From Zobellella denitrificans (lineage in GTDB: Bacteria > Pseudomonadota > Gammaproteobacteria > Enterobacterales > Aeromonadaceae): a DNA stretch of 64,000 bases. Below are positions 1 through 8,891 of this stretch, one piece after another. The position numbers and the translations under genes were made by a program. The notes under the pieces are model-generated. The model searched no databases and was not told the origin of the DNA. It worked only from the letters and a program-made list of their open reading frames with translations. The stretch lies in contig NZ_NMUO01000004.1 of assembly GCF_002237365.1 (NCBI RefSeq), positions 22,959 to 86,958 of the forward strand. Direction: 5' to 3'. Positions within the stretch are counted from its first letter, which is position 1, and every line of letters starts with the position of its first letter.

Positions 1-1430
<1,430 letters not shown>

Positions 1431-2021
1431 TTACAGCTCCAGAAAGTTTTTCAGCAACTGGGCGCCGGCGGCACCGGAGCGCTCCGGGTGGAATTGCACG
1501 CCGAAGAAGTTCTCCTGGCCGATGGCGGCGCTGAAGGCCTGGCCATACTGGCAGGAGGCCAGGGTGTATTCGCCCACCGGCACCGCGTAGGAGTGCACGA
1601 AGTAGAAGAAGCTGCCGTCGGGAATGTCCTTGAACAGCGGGTGGCCGGGCAGGGGAGTGATCTGGTTCCAGCCCATGTGCGGCAGGCGGATACCGTCGCC
1701 GCCCACCAGCTTGGTGCAGTCGGCGTCGATCTTGCCGAGGCACTCGACGTCGCCTTCCTCTGAGCGGTTGACCAGCATCTGCATGCCGAGGCAGATACCC
1801 AGCACCGGCTGGTGCAGCCGGTTGATGAGTTCCACCAGGCCGCGCTCGCGCAGGTTCTTCATCGCCTCGCGGGCGGTGCCCACGCCGGGCAGGAACAGCT
1901 TGTCGGCCCCCAGCACCACCTCCGGATCCTTGCTCACCTGTACCTGGTAGCCCAGGCGCTCGATGGCGTAGCGCACGGAGGACAGGTTGGCGCAGCCGGT
2001 ATCGATAATGACGACCTTCAC
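1431..2021 (-). CDS. hisH: Imidazole glycerol phosphate synthase glutaminase subunit HisH
   Basis: HisH hydrolyses glutamine and channels ammonia to HisF. The 196-residue class-I amidotransferase has the nucleophile Cys77 in [10 protein letters not shown], the oxyanion region PGVGTA, and the His-Glu pair in VQFHPERSG near residue 180. Its start codon shares an ATGA overlap with the hisB stop at 2018-2020, so the two are translationally coupled. Confidence 0.98.
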   Translation of the reverse strand: MKVVIIDTGCANLSSVRYAIERLGYQVQVSKDPEVVLGADKLFLPGVGTAREAMKNLRERGLVELINRLHQPVLGICLGMQMLVNRSEEGDVECLGKIDADCTKLVGGDGIRLPHMGWNQITPLPGHPLFKDIPDGSFFYFVHSYAVPVGEYTLASCQYGQAFSAAIGQENFFGVQFHPERSGAAGAQLLKNFLEL

Positions 2022-3088
2022 AGTACCCCCTTGCTCGACGGCAGATCATCGCCTTCCACCCGGATGGCCTGGCGCAGGGCGCGGCCGAAACCCTTGAACA
2101 GGCTCTCCACCATGTGGTGGGTATTGTCGCCGGTCACCTTGAGGTGAATATTGGCGGCCAGGCTGTCGCTTAAACTCCGGAAGAAGTGGGGCACCATCTC
2201 CACCGACAGATCGCCGGCCTTGTCCTGGCGGAACTGGCCCTCGAACTTCATATAGGGACGGCCGGACAAGTCCAGGGTGATGGCCGCCTCGCACTCGTCC
2301 ATGGGCAGCACGAAACCGAAGCGGCCGATGCCGCGCTTGTTGCCGAGCGCCTTGCGCAGTGCCTCGCCCAGGGCCAGGGCGGTGTCTTCCACCGTGTGGT
2401 GGTCGTCGATGTGCAGGTCGCCCTCGACCGCCACTTCCAGATAAAAGCCGCCGTGGGTGGCGATTTGATCCAGCATGTGGTCGAAGAAGTGCAGGCCGGT
2501 GCTGATCTTGCTGCCACCGCGTCTATCCAGATCCAGCTTGACGCGGATGTCGGTTTCCTTGGTGGTGCGGATCACCTCGGCGGTACGGCCGCGGCTCAGC
2601 AGGCGCACCACGATTTCGGGCCAGCCCAGGTCGTGGTGGCCGTAGTGCAGGCCCTTTAGTCCCATGTTCTCGGCCAGTTGCATGTCGGTGACGCGATCGC
2701 CGATCACCCAGGAGTCGGTGAAGTCGACGCGGCCGGCCTGCAGGTAGTCCTTGACCAGCCCCAGGCGCGGCTTGCGGCAGGCGCAGTCGTCGTGCTGGAA
2801 GTGGGGGCAGATCAGGATGTCGTCGAACTTGACGCCCTGGGAGGTCAGGATCTGCATCATCAGGTTGTGGGGGGCGTCGAAGTCTTCCTGCGGGAAGCTG
2901 TCGGTGCCCAGGCCGTCCTGGTTGGTGACCATCACCAGCCGGTAGCCCGCGTCCTGCAGCTTGAGCAGGGCCGGGATCACGCCGGGCAGGAAGGCCAGTT
3001 TGTCGAGCCGGTCCAGCTGTTTGTCGACCGGCGGCTCTTCCACCATGGTGCCGTCGCGGTCGATAAATAAAATACGTTCCTTAGTCAC
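2018..3088 (-). CDS. hisB: Bifunctional histidinol-phosphatase / imidazoleglycerol-phosphate dehydratase HisB
   Basis: HisB catalyses two steps: dehydration of IGP and dephosphorylation of histidinol phosphate. The N-terminal HAD phosphatase (about 1-165) has the DxD pair in [10 protein letters not shown] and a zinc-type Cys cluster ([13 protein letters not shown]). The C-terminal IGPD domain (about 167-356) has the two metal-binding motifs [12 protein letters not shown] and [14 protein letters not shown]. At 356 residues it is the fused gammaproteobacterial form. It is immediately downstream of hisC with no spacer. Confidence 0.98.
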   Translation of the reverse strand: MTKERILFIDRDGTMVEEPPVDKQLDRLDKLAFLPGVIPALLKLQDAGYRLVMVTNQDGLGTDSFPQEDFDAPHNLMMQILTSQGVKFDDILICPHFQHDDCACRKPRLGLVKDYLQAGRVDFTDSWVIGDRVTDMQLAENMGLKGLHYGHHDLGWPEIVVRLLSRGRTAEVIRTTKETDIRVKLDLDRRGGSKISTGLHFFDHMLDQIATHGGFYLEVAVEGDLHIDDHHTVEDTALALGEALRKALGNKRGIGRFGFVLPMDECEAAITLDLSGRPYMKFEGQFRQDKAGDLSVEMVPHFFRSLSDSLAANIHLKVTGDNTHHMVESLFKGFGRALRQAIRVEGDDLPSSKGVL

Positions 3089-4147
3089 TTATTGCTCCTG
3101 TTGCAGTACGGCCAGTACCGCGTCCATTTCGGCCTCTTGGCCGATGGTGATACGAATGCAGTCGGCAAGCCCGGGCTTGCTGGAAAAATCACGCAGTATG
3201 ATACCCGCCCGGCTCATGCGGTCAAAGACGGCGCTGCCCGGGGTGAAGCGGACCAGCAGGTAGTTGCCGTTGGGGGCGAATACTTCTTTGACCTGGGCGT
3301 TGCCGGCGAGTTGCCCGGCAAGCGTCGCCTTGAGCCGGTTGATCTCCGCCACCCGCTCGCGCATCCGCGTGAGGCCGTCCTCGCTCAGGGCCTGGGCGGC
3401 AATCTGGGCCACCGGCTCGGGGATGGGGTAGGGGGCGATCACCTTCAACAGCAGTTGCACCACCTCCGGGTTGGCCAGGGTGAAGCCGCAGCGGATGCCG
3501 GCCAGGCCGAAGGCCTTGGACAGGGTGCGGATAAGCACCAGCTCCGGGTAGTCGGCCAGCAGGCCGGCCTGGCTGTGCGCGGGGCAGAACTCGATATAGG
3601 CCTCGTCCACCACCACCAGGGCGCGGCCGCGGGCGGCTTCGAGCAGGCGGATGAGGCCGCTTTGCTCCACCAGATCGCCGGTCGGGTTGTTGGGCGAGCA
3701 CAGGAACACCAGCTTGGCCTCGCCCAGGCGGTCGATGATGCCGTCGAAGTCGGGCTGGCGGGAGGCGCTCAGCGGCACGTCGATGATGCCCACGCCGTTG
3801 GTCTCGGCGCTGATGGCGTACATGCCGTAGGTGGGGGTGCAGATGATGATGCTGTCACGGCCCGGCTCGCAGAAGGTGCGGATCAGCAGCTCGATGCCTT
3901 CGTCGCCGCCGCGGCTGACCAGCACCTGCTCGGGGGCCACACCGGCGTAGCCGGCATAGCCGTTGATCACCGCGGGCGGCTGGCACTCGGGGTAGCGGTT
4001 CAGGCGCGAGCAGTCCAGACGGAAGTCGCCGCTGTCGGCCGCCTCGTTGGCGTTCAGCCAGATGTGGCCCTGGCCGCCGATGCGGCGGGCGGACTGGTAG
4101 GGGGTGAGCGCCTGAACCTGGGCGCGGGCCAGTTGGGTGAGGCTCAT
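3089..4147 (-). CDS. hisC: Histidinol-phosphate aminotransferase HisC
   Basis: PLP-dependent class-I/II aminotransferase making histidinol phosphate from imidazole-acetol phosphate and glutamate. Visible are the SPNNPTGD loop, the DEAYIEF Asp that contacts the PLP ring nitrogen, and the Schiff-base lysine in [15 protein letters not shown]. Length is 352 residues (E. coli 356). The ATG overlaps the hisD stop (ATGA, 4144-4147). Confidence 0.97.
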   Translation of the reverse strand: MSLTQLARAQVQALTPYQSARRIGGQGHIWLNANEAADSGDFRLDCSRLNRYPECQPPAVINGYAGYAGVAPEQVLVSRGGDEGIELLIRTFCEPGRDSIIICTPTYGMYAISAETNGVGIIDVPLSASRQPDFDGIIDRLGEAKLVFLCSPNNPTGDLVEQSGLIRLLEAARGRALVVVDEAYIEFCPAHSQAGLLADYPELVLIRTLSKAFGLAGIRCGFTLANPEVVQLLLKVIAPYPIPEPVAQIAAQALSEDGLTRMRERVAEINRLKATLAGQLAGNAQVKEVFAPNGNYLLVRFTPGSAVFDRMSRAGIILRDFSSKPGLADCIRITIGQEAEMDAVLAVLQQEQ

Positions 4148-5436
4148 GCTTGTTTCTCCAGTTTGGCCAGCCGCAGGCTGACCGCGTTTTTGTGGGCATC
4201 CAGGGTTTCGGTGGCGGCGAGCAGCTCCACCGCCGGACCTATGGCTTGCAGTCCCGCCGGGCTCAGCTCCTGCACCGTGTAGCGGCGCTGGTAGTCGGCC
4301 AGCCCCAGGCTGGAGCAGGTGCGGGCATAGCCGTAGGTGGGCAGGGTGTGGTTGGTGCCGCTGGCATAGTCGCCCACCGACTCCGGGGTCCAGGCGCCGA
4401 GGAAGATGGAGCCGGCGTTCCTGAGTTTGGGCAGCAGGGCGCGCGGGTCTTCGGTCTGCACGATGAGGTGCTCGGGGGCGTAGGCGTTGGAGATGGCGAC
4501 GGCCTGGGCCAGATCGTCGCAGATAAAGGTGCGGCTCTCGGCCAGGGCCCGGCGGGCGATGTCGGCCCGGGACAGGGCGGCCAGCTGTTCGGCCAGGGCG
4601 GCATCCACCCGCTCGGCCAGGGCGCGGCTGGGGGTGACCAGTATCACCTGGGAGTCGGGGCCGTGCTCGGCCTGGGACAGCAGATCCGAGGCGATAAAGG
4701 CGGCGTCGGCGGACTCGTCGGCGATCACCAGCACTTCCGAGGGGCCGGCGGGCATGTCGATGGCGGCGCCGTCCACATCACCGGACACCTGGCCCTTGGC
4801 CTCGGTCACCCAGGCGTTGCCCGGGCCGAAGATCTTGTCCACCTTGGTCACCGTCTCGGTGCCGTAGGCCAGGGCGGCCACCGCCTGGGCGCCGCCCAGG
4901 CTATAGATGGCGTCCACGCCGCAGCGCCGGGCGGTATAGACGATGGCGTCGTTCACCGGCGGCGGCGAGCACAGCACCACCCGCTCGCAGCCGGCGAGCC
5001 TGGCCGGGATGGCCAGCATCATCACGGTGGACACCAGGGGCGCGCTGCCGCCGGGCACATAGAGGCCGACCTTTTCGATGGGCTGGTAGTGCAGCTCGCA
5101 GCGTACCCCCGGTTTGGTGTCCAGCACCACGGGGCTGGGGAGCTGGGCCCGGTGGAAGGCCTCGATATTGTCGATGGCGAGCTCGATGGCGGCTTTCAGC
5201 TCCTCGCTCACCCGGCTGCCGGCGGCCGCGATGTCCTCCTCGGTCAGCTGCAGGCGCTCGAGTTCCACCTTGTCCAGGGTGCGGGTCAGTTCCCGCAGGG
5301 CGGCATCGCCGCCGGCGCGCACTTTTTCGATGATATCCGCCACCTGGGCGTCACGCCCGCCCTGGGCCAGGGCGGGGCGGCGCAGGGCGTCGGCCTGCTC
5401 TTGCTTGCTCAGTCGGTTCCAGTCGAAGGTTTGCAT
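4144..5436 (-). CDS. hisD: Histidinol dehydrogenase HisD
   Basis: NAD-dependent four-electron oxidation of L-histidinol to L-histidine; zinc enzyme acting as a homodimer. The 430-residue protein has the family signature around [19 protein letters not shown] and the substrate/zinc region [10 protein letters not shown]. Length fits E. coli HisD (434). Only 3 nt separate it from hisG, so the two are cotranscribed. Confidence 0.98.
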   Translation of the reverse strand: MQTFDWNRLSKQEQADALRRPALAQGGRDAQVADIIEKVRAGGDAALRELTRTLDKVELERLQLTEEDIAAAGSRVSEELKAAIELAIDNIEAFHRAQLPSPVVLDTKPGVRCELHYQPIEKVGLYVPGGSAPLVSTVMMLAIPARLAGCERVVLCSPPPVNDAIVYTARRCGVDAIYSLGGAQAVAALAYGTETVTKVDKIFGPGNAWVTEAKGQVSGDVDGAAIDMPAGPSEVLVIADESADAAFIASDLLSQAEHGPDSQVILVTPSRALAERVDAALAEQLAALSRADIARRALAESRTFICDDLAQAVAISNAYAPEHLIVQTEDPRALLPKLRNAGSIFLGAWTPESVGDYASGTNHTLPTYGYARTCSSLGLADYQRRYTVQELSPAGLQAIGPAVELLAATETLDAHKNAVSLRLAKLEKQA

Positions 5437-5439
5437 GGT

Positions 5440-6342
5440 TTACTCCATCATCTTCTCGATGGGCAGCACCAGGATGGAAGAGGCGCCCAGGGCCTTGAGG
5501 CCTTCCATGGTTTCCCAGAACAGATCCTCGGTGCTGACCACATGGATGGCCACCTGCTTGGTTTCGCCGGCCAGCTGCATGATGGTGGGGCGCTCGGCGC
5601 CGGGCATCAGGGCAATCACTTCTTCCAGCTTGTCCTGGGGCGCGTGCAGCATGATGTACTTGCTTTCCCGCGCCTGCTGCAGGCCCTGGATGCGGGGCAG
5701 CAGCTTGTCGATGACCTTCTGCTTGTTGGCGGCCAGCGGATTGGCGCTCTGGATCAGCACCGCCTTGGAACGGTAGATGACATCGGTTTCCACCAGGCCG
5801 TTGGCCTCCAGGGTGGCGCCGGTGGACACCAGGTCACAGATGGCGTCGGCCAGGCCGGCGCGGGGGGCTACTTCCACCGAGCCGTTCAGCATCACGCTCT
5901 TGAACTTGACGCCCTGGCTGTCCATGTAACGCTTCAGCAGCCAGGGGTAGGAGGTGGCGATGCGCTTACCTTCCAGGCTCTTGGGACCCTGGTAGTCGAA
6001 CTCCTCGGCCACCGCCAGCGACAGCCGGCAGCCGCCGAAGTCGAGCCGCTTGAGCACGCTGTATTCGGCGGACTGGCCGGTGGCCTGGCGCTCCATCACG
6101 GTTTCTTCCAGCACGTTTTCGCCGACGATGCCGAGATCGACCACGCCGTCCATCACCAGGCCGGGGATATCGTCGTCCCGCACCCGCAGCAGATCGATGG
6201 GCATGTTTTCGGCGTGGGCGATAAGGCGCTGCTCGCGCAGGTTGAGCTTGACGCCGCAGCCTTTCAGCAACTGCTGGCAGTCGGTGCTGAGGCGGCCGGA
6301 TTTCTGAAGGGCGATGCGAAGGCGATTCTGATCCAATGTCAT
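5440..6342 (-). CDS. hisG: ATP phosphoribosyltransferase HisG
   Basis: First, feedback-inhibited enzyme of histidine synthesis (ATP plus PRPP to phosphoribosyl-ATP). I chose the ATG at 6340-6342 ([18 protein letters not shown]), giving 300 residues against 299 in E. coli. The frame stays open further upstream, but that extension runs through the attenuator and has no family similarity. The long form with a C-terminal ACT-like regulatory domain is present (about residues 225-300). It is the first structural gene after the hisL attenuator. Confidence 0.97.
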   Translation of the reverse strand: MTLDQNRLRIALQKSGRLSTDCQQLLKGCGVKLNLREQRLIAHAENMPIDLLRVRDDDIPGLVMDGVVDLGIVGENVLEETVMERQATGQSAEYSVLKRLDFGGCRLSLAVAEEFDYQGPKSLEGKRIATSYPWLLKRYMDSQGVKFKSVMLNGSVEVAPRAGLADAICDLVSTGATLEANGLVETDVIYRSKAVLIQSANPLAANKQKVIDKLLPRIQGLQQARESKYIMLHAPQDKLEEVIALMPGAERPTIMQLAGETKQVAIHVVSTEDLFWETMEGLKALGASSILVLPIEKMME

Positions 6343-6376
6343 GTGCTGTGTTCCTTGTGATAAACCGTAAAGCCGT

Positions 6377-6413
6377 AAAACGAAAAACCCCCGGAAGGGT
6401 AGCTTCCGAGGGT
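6377..6413 (-). terminator. his operon attenuator terminator
   Basis: An 11-bp stem pairs 6387-6397 with 6403-6413 (one G-U), with a 5-nt loop. On the minus strand it is followed by TTTTTCGTTTT. It lies between the leader peptide gene and hisG, where the his attenuator is expected. A competing stem is annotated just upstream. Confidence 0.9.
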
Positions 6414-6430
6414 CTGGTATTTCTGTCCTG

Positions 6431-6460
6431 CTGGAAGCCGCCAAGCGCAAGGTCTTCCAG
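6431..6460 (-). promoter_or_regulatory. Alternative (pause/antiterminator) stem of the his leader
   Basis: CTGGAAG at 6431-6437 pairs with CTTCCAG at 6454-6460. The CTTCC/GGAAG arms can also pair with the arms of the terminator at 6387-6413. That gives the mutually exclusive folding expected for ribosome-controlled attenuation. Confidence 0.7.
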
Positions 6461-6478
6461 AATAAGTATCCTGAAAGA

Positions 6479-6523
6479 CTAGTCGGGATGATGATGGTGC
6501 TTGGCGTTGTGCAGGAAGTTCAT
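6479..6523 (-). CDS. hisL: his operon leader peptide
   Basis: A 14-residue open frame reads [14 protein letters not shown] then TAG. It has five His, four of them consecutive, and ends HHPD like the E. coli leader (which ends HHHPD). Ribosome stalling at the His run when charged tRNA-His is low would free the antiterminator and let transcription enter hisG. It lies 137 nt upstream of hisG. Confidence 0.93.
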   Translation of the reverse strand: MNFLHNAKHHHHPD

Positions 6524-6562
6524 ATAAAGGCGTAACCTGAATCTCTCTAATGGTCTGGGCTC

Positions 6563-6591
6563 ACCATAGCAAGCCGGGCGGGCTTTGCCAA
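6563..6591 (-). promoter_or_regulatory. Predicted sigma70 promoter of the his operon
   Basis: On the minus strand: TTGGCA (6586-6591), 17-nt spacer, TATGGT (6563-6568). It matches 5/6 and 4/6 of consensus and would start RNA near 6556, about 33 nt before hisL. Predicted from sequence only. Confidence 0.6.
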
Positions 6592-6866
6592 CCCCGACGC
6601 CGGATAAACTTGGCGGAGAACAGCGGCGGGCAACGGGCGGGGCGGGGCCACGGGGACAAGGTTTTGGAGATATGCTCCATATTTTTGTTATTCAATATGA
6701 TTTTGTTCCGCAGTAGTGAAAGTTGGTAGCGTTGAATATTGAATTTCATTCGCTTCCCTGGCGGCGACCAAATGGCGGCGGAAAGCGGGATGGAACCATG
6801 ACAAGGGCACCCCGGGCCTGGCTCGCTACACTTAGGGATGCCCTGTTTCCGGTCTCAAGGTGACCC
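6592..6866. other. Intergenic region between the his promoter and the DUF2279 gene
   Basis: No convincing gene. It has a G-rich stretch (6605-6660) followed by an AT-rich patch (6665-6750) that probably carries the promoter for the rightward DUF2279 gene. I could not assign -35/-10 boxes with confidence. Short open frames here look random. Confidence 0.5.
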
Positions 6867-7706
6867 ATGCCTCCATTCAAATCGAGTGTGCTGTCGATAG
6901 TCTTGCTGCTGATGGCGCCGCCGGCCGGTGCGCAGGTGCCGGTCTTGCCGGAGCAAGGCTGGTCGCGGGAGCAGAAGACCTGGGCGCTCAACCTGGCGAT
7001 AGTGGGCGGGGCCACCGCCTACGGGGTGGCGGTGTGGGACTGGGGTGAGTCCAGCTTCGGCACCCAGAGCGAGGGCTGGTTCGGCCGCGATACCGAGCAC
7101 GGCGGCGCCGACAAGCTGGGCCACGCCTATACCGGCACCGCGGCCACGGCCCTGTCGGCCGCCCTCTACCGCCGCTGGGGCTACGACGATGCCGAGGCGG
7201 CCCGGCTGGGCGCCCTCAGCGGCCTGCTGCTGACCACCACGGTCGAGCTGGGCGATGGCTTTTCCCCGGAGCACGGCTTCAGCTGGGAAGATCAGGTGGT
7301 CAACCTGGCCGGGGTGGGGCTGGAATACCTGCGCCAGCGCCATCCGGCCTGGCGCGAGCGGGTGCAGTTCCGCTGGGAGTACTGGCCGTCTCCCGCCGTG
7401 CGCCGGGGCCGGCACCACGACATTTTTACCGACTATTCGGGCTCGCGCTGGCTGCTCGCCTTTCCCCTGCACGCCTGGGGCGCCCAGGGAAACGCGCTGC
7501 GGTGGATAGAACTGCAGGCGGGCTACGGCAGCCGCGGCTTTGCCGAGCGGGATCGCGACTTTTTCGACCGGCCCGGGCGGCATCCTTTTATTGGCGTCGG
7601 CCTCCATCTTCCTCTGGCGCTCGGGCTCCTCGGCGCCGGCCCCGCCACCCGGCGCTGGTTCGAGTATATCCAGGTTCCCGGCACCGCCCTGCCGCTGCCA
7701 CCATGA
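6867..7706 (+). CDS. DUF2279 (YfiM-like) envelope protein
   Basis: The 279-residue protein has an N-terminal signal peptide (hydrophobic 7-20, cleavage likely after AGA). It also has the DUF2279 hallmark DKLGHAYTGTA near residue 87 followed by hydrophobic, helix-like segments (SALYRRWGY, LGALSGLLLTTTVELGDGF). The family, which includes E. coli YfiM, is predicted to be cell-envelope located with no established biochemical role. There is no lipobox Cys here, so it is probably periplasmic or outer-membrane associated. It stands alone between the his operon and the SBP/GGDEF unit; function unknown. Confidence 0.8.
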   Translation: MPPFKSSVLSIVLLLMAPPAGAQVPVLPEQGWSREQKTWALNLAIVGGATAYGVAVWDWGESSFGTQSEGWFGRDTEHGGADKLGHAYTGTAATALSAALYRRWGYDDAEAARLGALSGLLLTTTVELGDGFSPEHGFSWEDQVVNLAGVGLEYLRQRHPAWRERVQFRWEYWPSPAVRRGRHHDIFTDYSGSRWLLAFPLHAWGAQGNALRWIELQAGYGSRGFAERDRDFFDRPGRHPFIGVGLHLPLALGLLGAGPATRRWFEYIQVPGTALPLPP

Positions 7707-7789
7707 GCTTCGGCTGACCCCCTTGATATAAGAAGATTGATCTTGCTCCTGTCAGGAATAGCCGTTCTATGGGAAAATCCCCACGTTTT

Positions 7790-7816
7790 GCGTGCCATCC
7801 AAGGGCGCGCTTTTTT
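7790..7816 (+). terminator. Rho-independent terminator directly upstream of a ribosome-binding site
   Basis: GCGTGCC (7790-7796) pairs with GGCGCGC (7804-7810, one G-U), followed by six T (7811-7816). It is 85 nt after the DUF2279 stop and may simply end that gene. But a Shine-Dalgarno-like GGAGCAG (7819-7825) and an ATG (7828) follow at once, as in a regulated leader. Confidence 0.7.
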
Positions 7817-7827
7817 ATGGAGCAGTA

Positions 7828-7938
7828 ATGACAGTTCGTCCCGATGCATGGAGCACCGCTTATCGCCCGCCTTTCCCTTGGGGTATCCCGCTTTCCGCTC
7901 AAGCCCGGCCCCGGGCTGCCGGGAGCCTGAGCCGATGA
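7828..7938 (+). CDS. Candidate small leader ORF, 36 residues
   Basis: ATG at 7828 is preceded by GGAGCAG at good spacing. The frame begins MTVRPDAWSTAYRPPF and its TGA (7936-7938) overlaps the ATG of the next gene (ATGA). Product is 36 residues, basic, with no membrane segment; I do not recognise it. Coupling to the downstream lipoprotein gene is the best argument that it is translated. It could also be a chance frame in a GC-rich leader. Confidence 0.4.
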   Translation: MTVRPDAWSTAYRPPFPWGIPLSAQARPRAAGSLSR

Positions 7939-8891
7939 AACGCCGTCGTTTCCTGTCCGGCCTGGCGACACTGCCCCTGTTGCCCTGGCTGGGCGCCTGC
8001 TCCGCCGCGCCCCTGCGCCTTGGCATCCATCCCTGGATCGGTTACGAGACCCTCTATCTGGCCCGTGACTTCGGCTGGCTGCCGCCGGCTATCCAGTTGC
8101 AGAGCGGCGCCAGTGCCAGCGACAGCCTGGCGGGACTGCAGCAGGATCGGCTCGACGCCGCCTGCCTGACCCTGGACGAGGTGCTGCTGGCGCGCGGCGC
8201 CGGCGTGCCCCTGACCATAGGGCTGGTATTCAATGTCTCGGCGGGGGCCGACATGGTGCTGGCCAGGGAGGGGATCCAGCGCCTGGAGCAGTTGGCCGGC
8301 AAGCGACTCGGGGTTGAACCCAATGCCCTGGGGACCCTGATGCTGGCCAAGGTGCTGCGCCGGGCCGGGCTGTCGCCGTCGGCGTTGACCCTGGTGGAGC
8401 TGGCGCCTGAGTCGCAGCTCGAGGCCTGGCGCGCAGGGCGGCTGGACGCGGTGATCACCTACGAGCCCACCGCCGGCCAGTTGCTGCAACTGGGTGCCCG
8501 GCGGCTGTTCGACAGCCGGGAGTTGCCGGACACCATCTTCGATGTGCTGGCGGTACGGCGGGATCGCATCCGGCGGCCACAGCTGCAGGCTTTGACGGCC
8601 GCCCATTTCCGCGCCCTCGAACATATCCGCAGCAACCGCCAGGATGCCCTCTATCGCATCGCCGCCCGCCAGGGCGTGAGTCATGCCCTGGCCGAGCGGG
8701 CCTTGGCGGGCGTGGTGCTGCCGATGCTGTCGGCCAACCGCCGCTACCTGGTCGACGGGGAGGGCAAGCTGGCCCAGGCGGCGGCCCTGTTGGCCGAGCT
8801 GATGGCCGGCCAGGGTCTGCTGGCCCGGCCCGATGATCGGCAGGGGCTGTTTTCGCCGCTGTGGCTGCCATCGGAGCGGGAGCACGGATGA
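7935..8891 (+). CDS. NMT1/TauA-type substrate-binding lipoprotein
   Basis: A 318-residue periplasmic binding protein of the NitT/TauT/NMT1 type. The start MKRRRFLSGLATLPLLPWLGAC combines a twin-arginine-like RRxFL motif with a lipobox (LGAC), so it is probably an exported lipoprotein. The mature part begins with PLRLGIHPWIGYETLYLARDFGWL, typical of this family, followed by the hinge region GKRLGVEPNALG and the DAVITYEPTAGQLL segment. No permease or ATPase is nearby. It overlaps the next gene, a diguanylate cyclase, by ATGA. I used the ATG at 7935; upstream in-frame sequence runs through the terminator. Ligand unknown. Confidence 0.85.
   Translation: MKRRRFLSGLATLPLLPWLGACSAAPLRLGIHPWIGYETLYLARDFGWLPPAIQLQSGASASDSLAGLQQDRLDAACLTLDEVLLARGAGVPLTIGLVFNVSAGADMVLAREGIQRLEQLAGKRLGVEPNALGTLMLAKVLRRAGLSPSALTLVELAPESQLEAWRAGRLDAVITYEPTAGQLLQLGARRLFDSRELPDTIFDVLAVRRDRIRRPQLQALTAAHFRALEHIRSNRQDALYRIAARQGVSHALAERALAGVVLPMLSANRRYLVDGEGKLAQAAALLAELMAGQGLLARPDDRQGLFSPLWLPSEREHG

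Noticed and set aside
4150..6360. A 736-codon rightward open frame antisense to hisD and hisG
   Set aside because: It is a shadow frame produced by high GC content; composition (Gly/Gln/His/Ala rich, no domains) is typical of antisense frames.
6561..6749. A 62-codon leftward ORF upstream of hisL
   Set aside because: It runs through the his promoter and has no homology features or SD.
7707..7827. c-di-GMP, fluoride or guanidine riboswitch upstream of the SBP/GGDEF unit
   Set aside because: The terminator is suggestive, but no consensus core of these classes could be found, so it is only reported as an unexplained leader.
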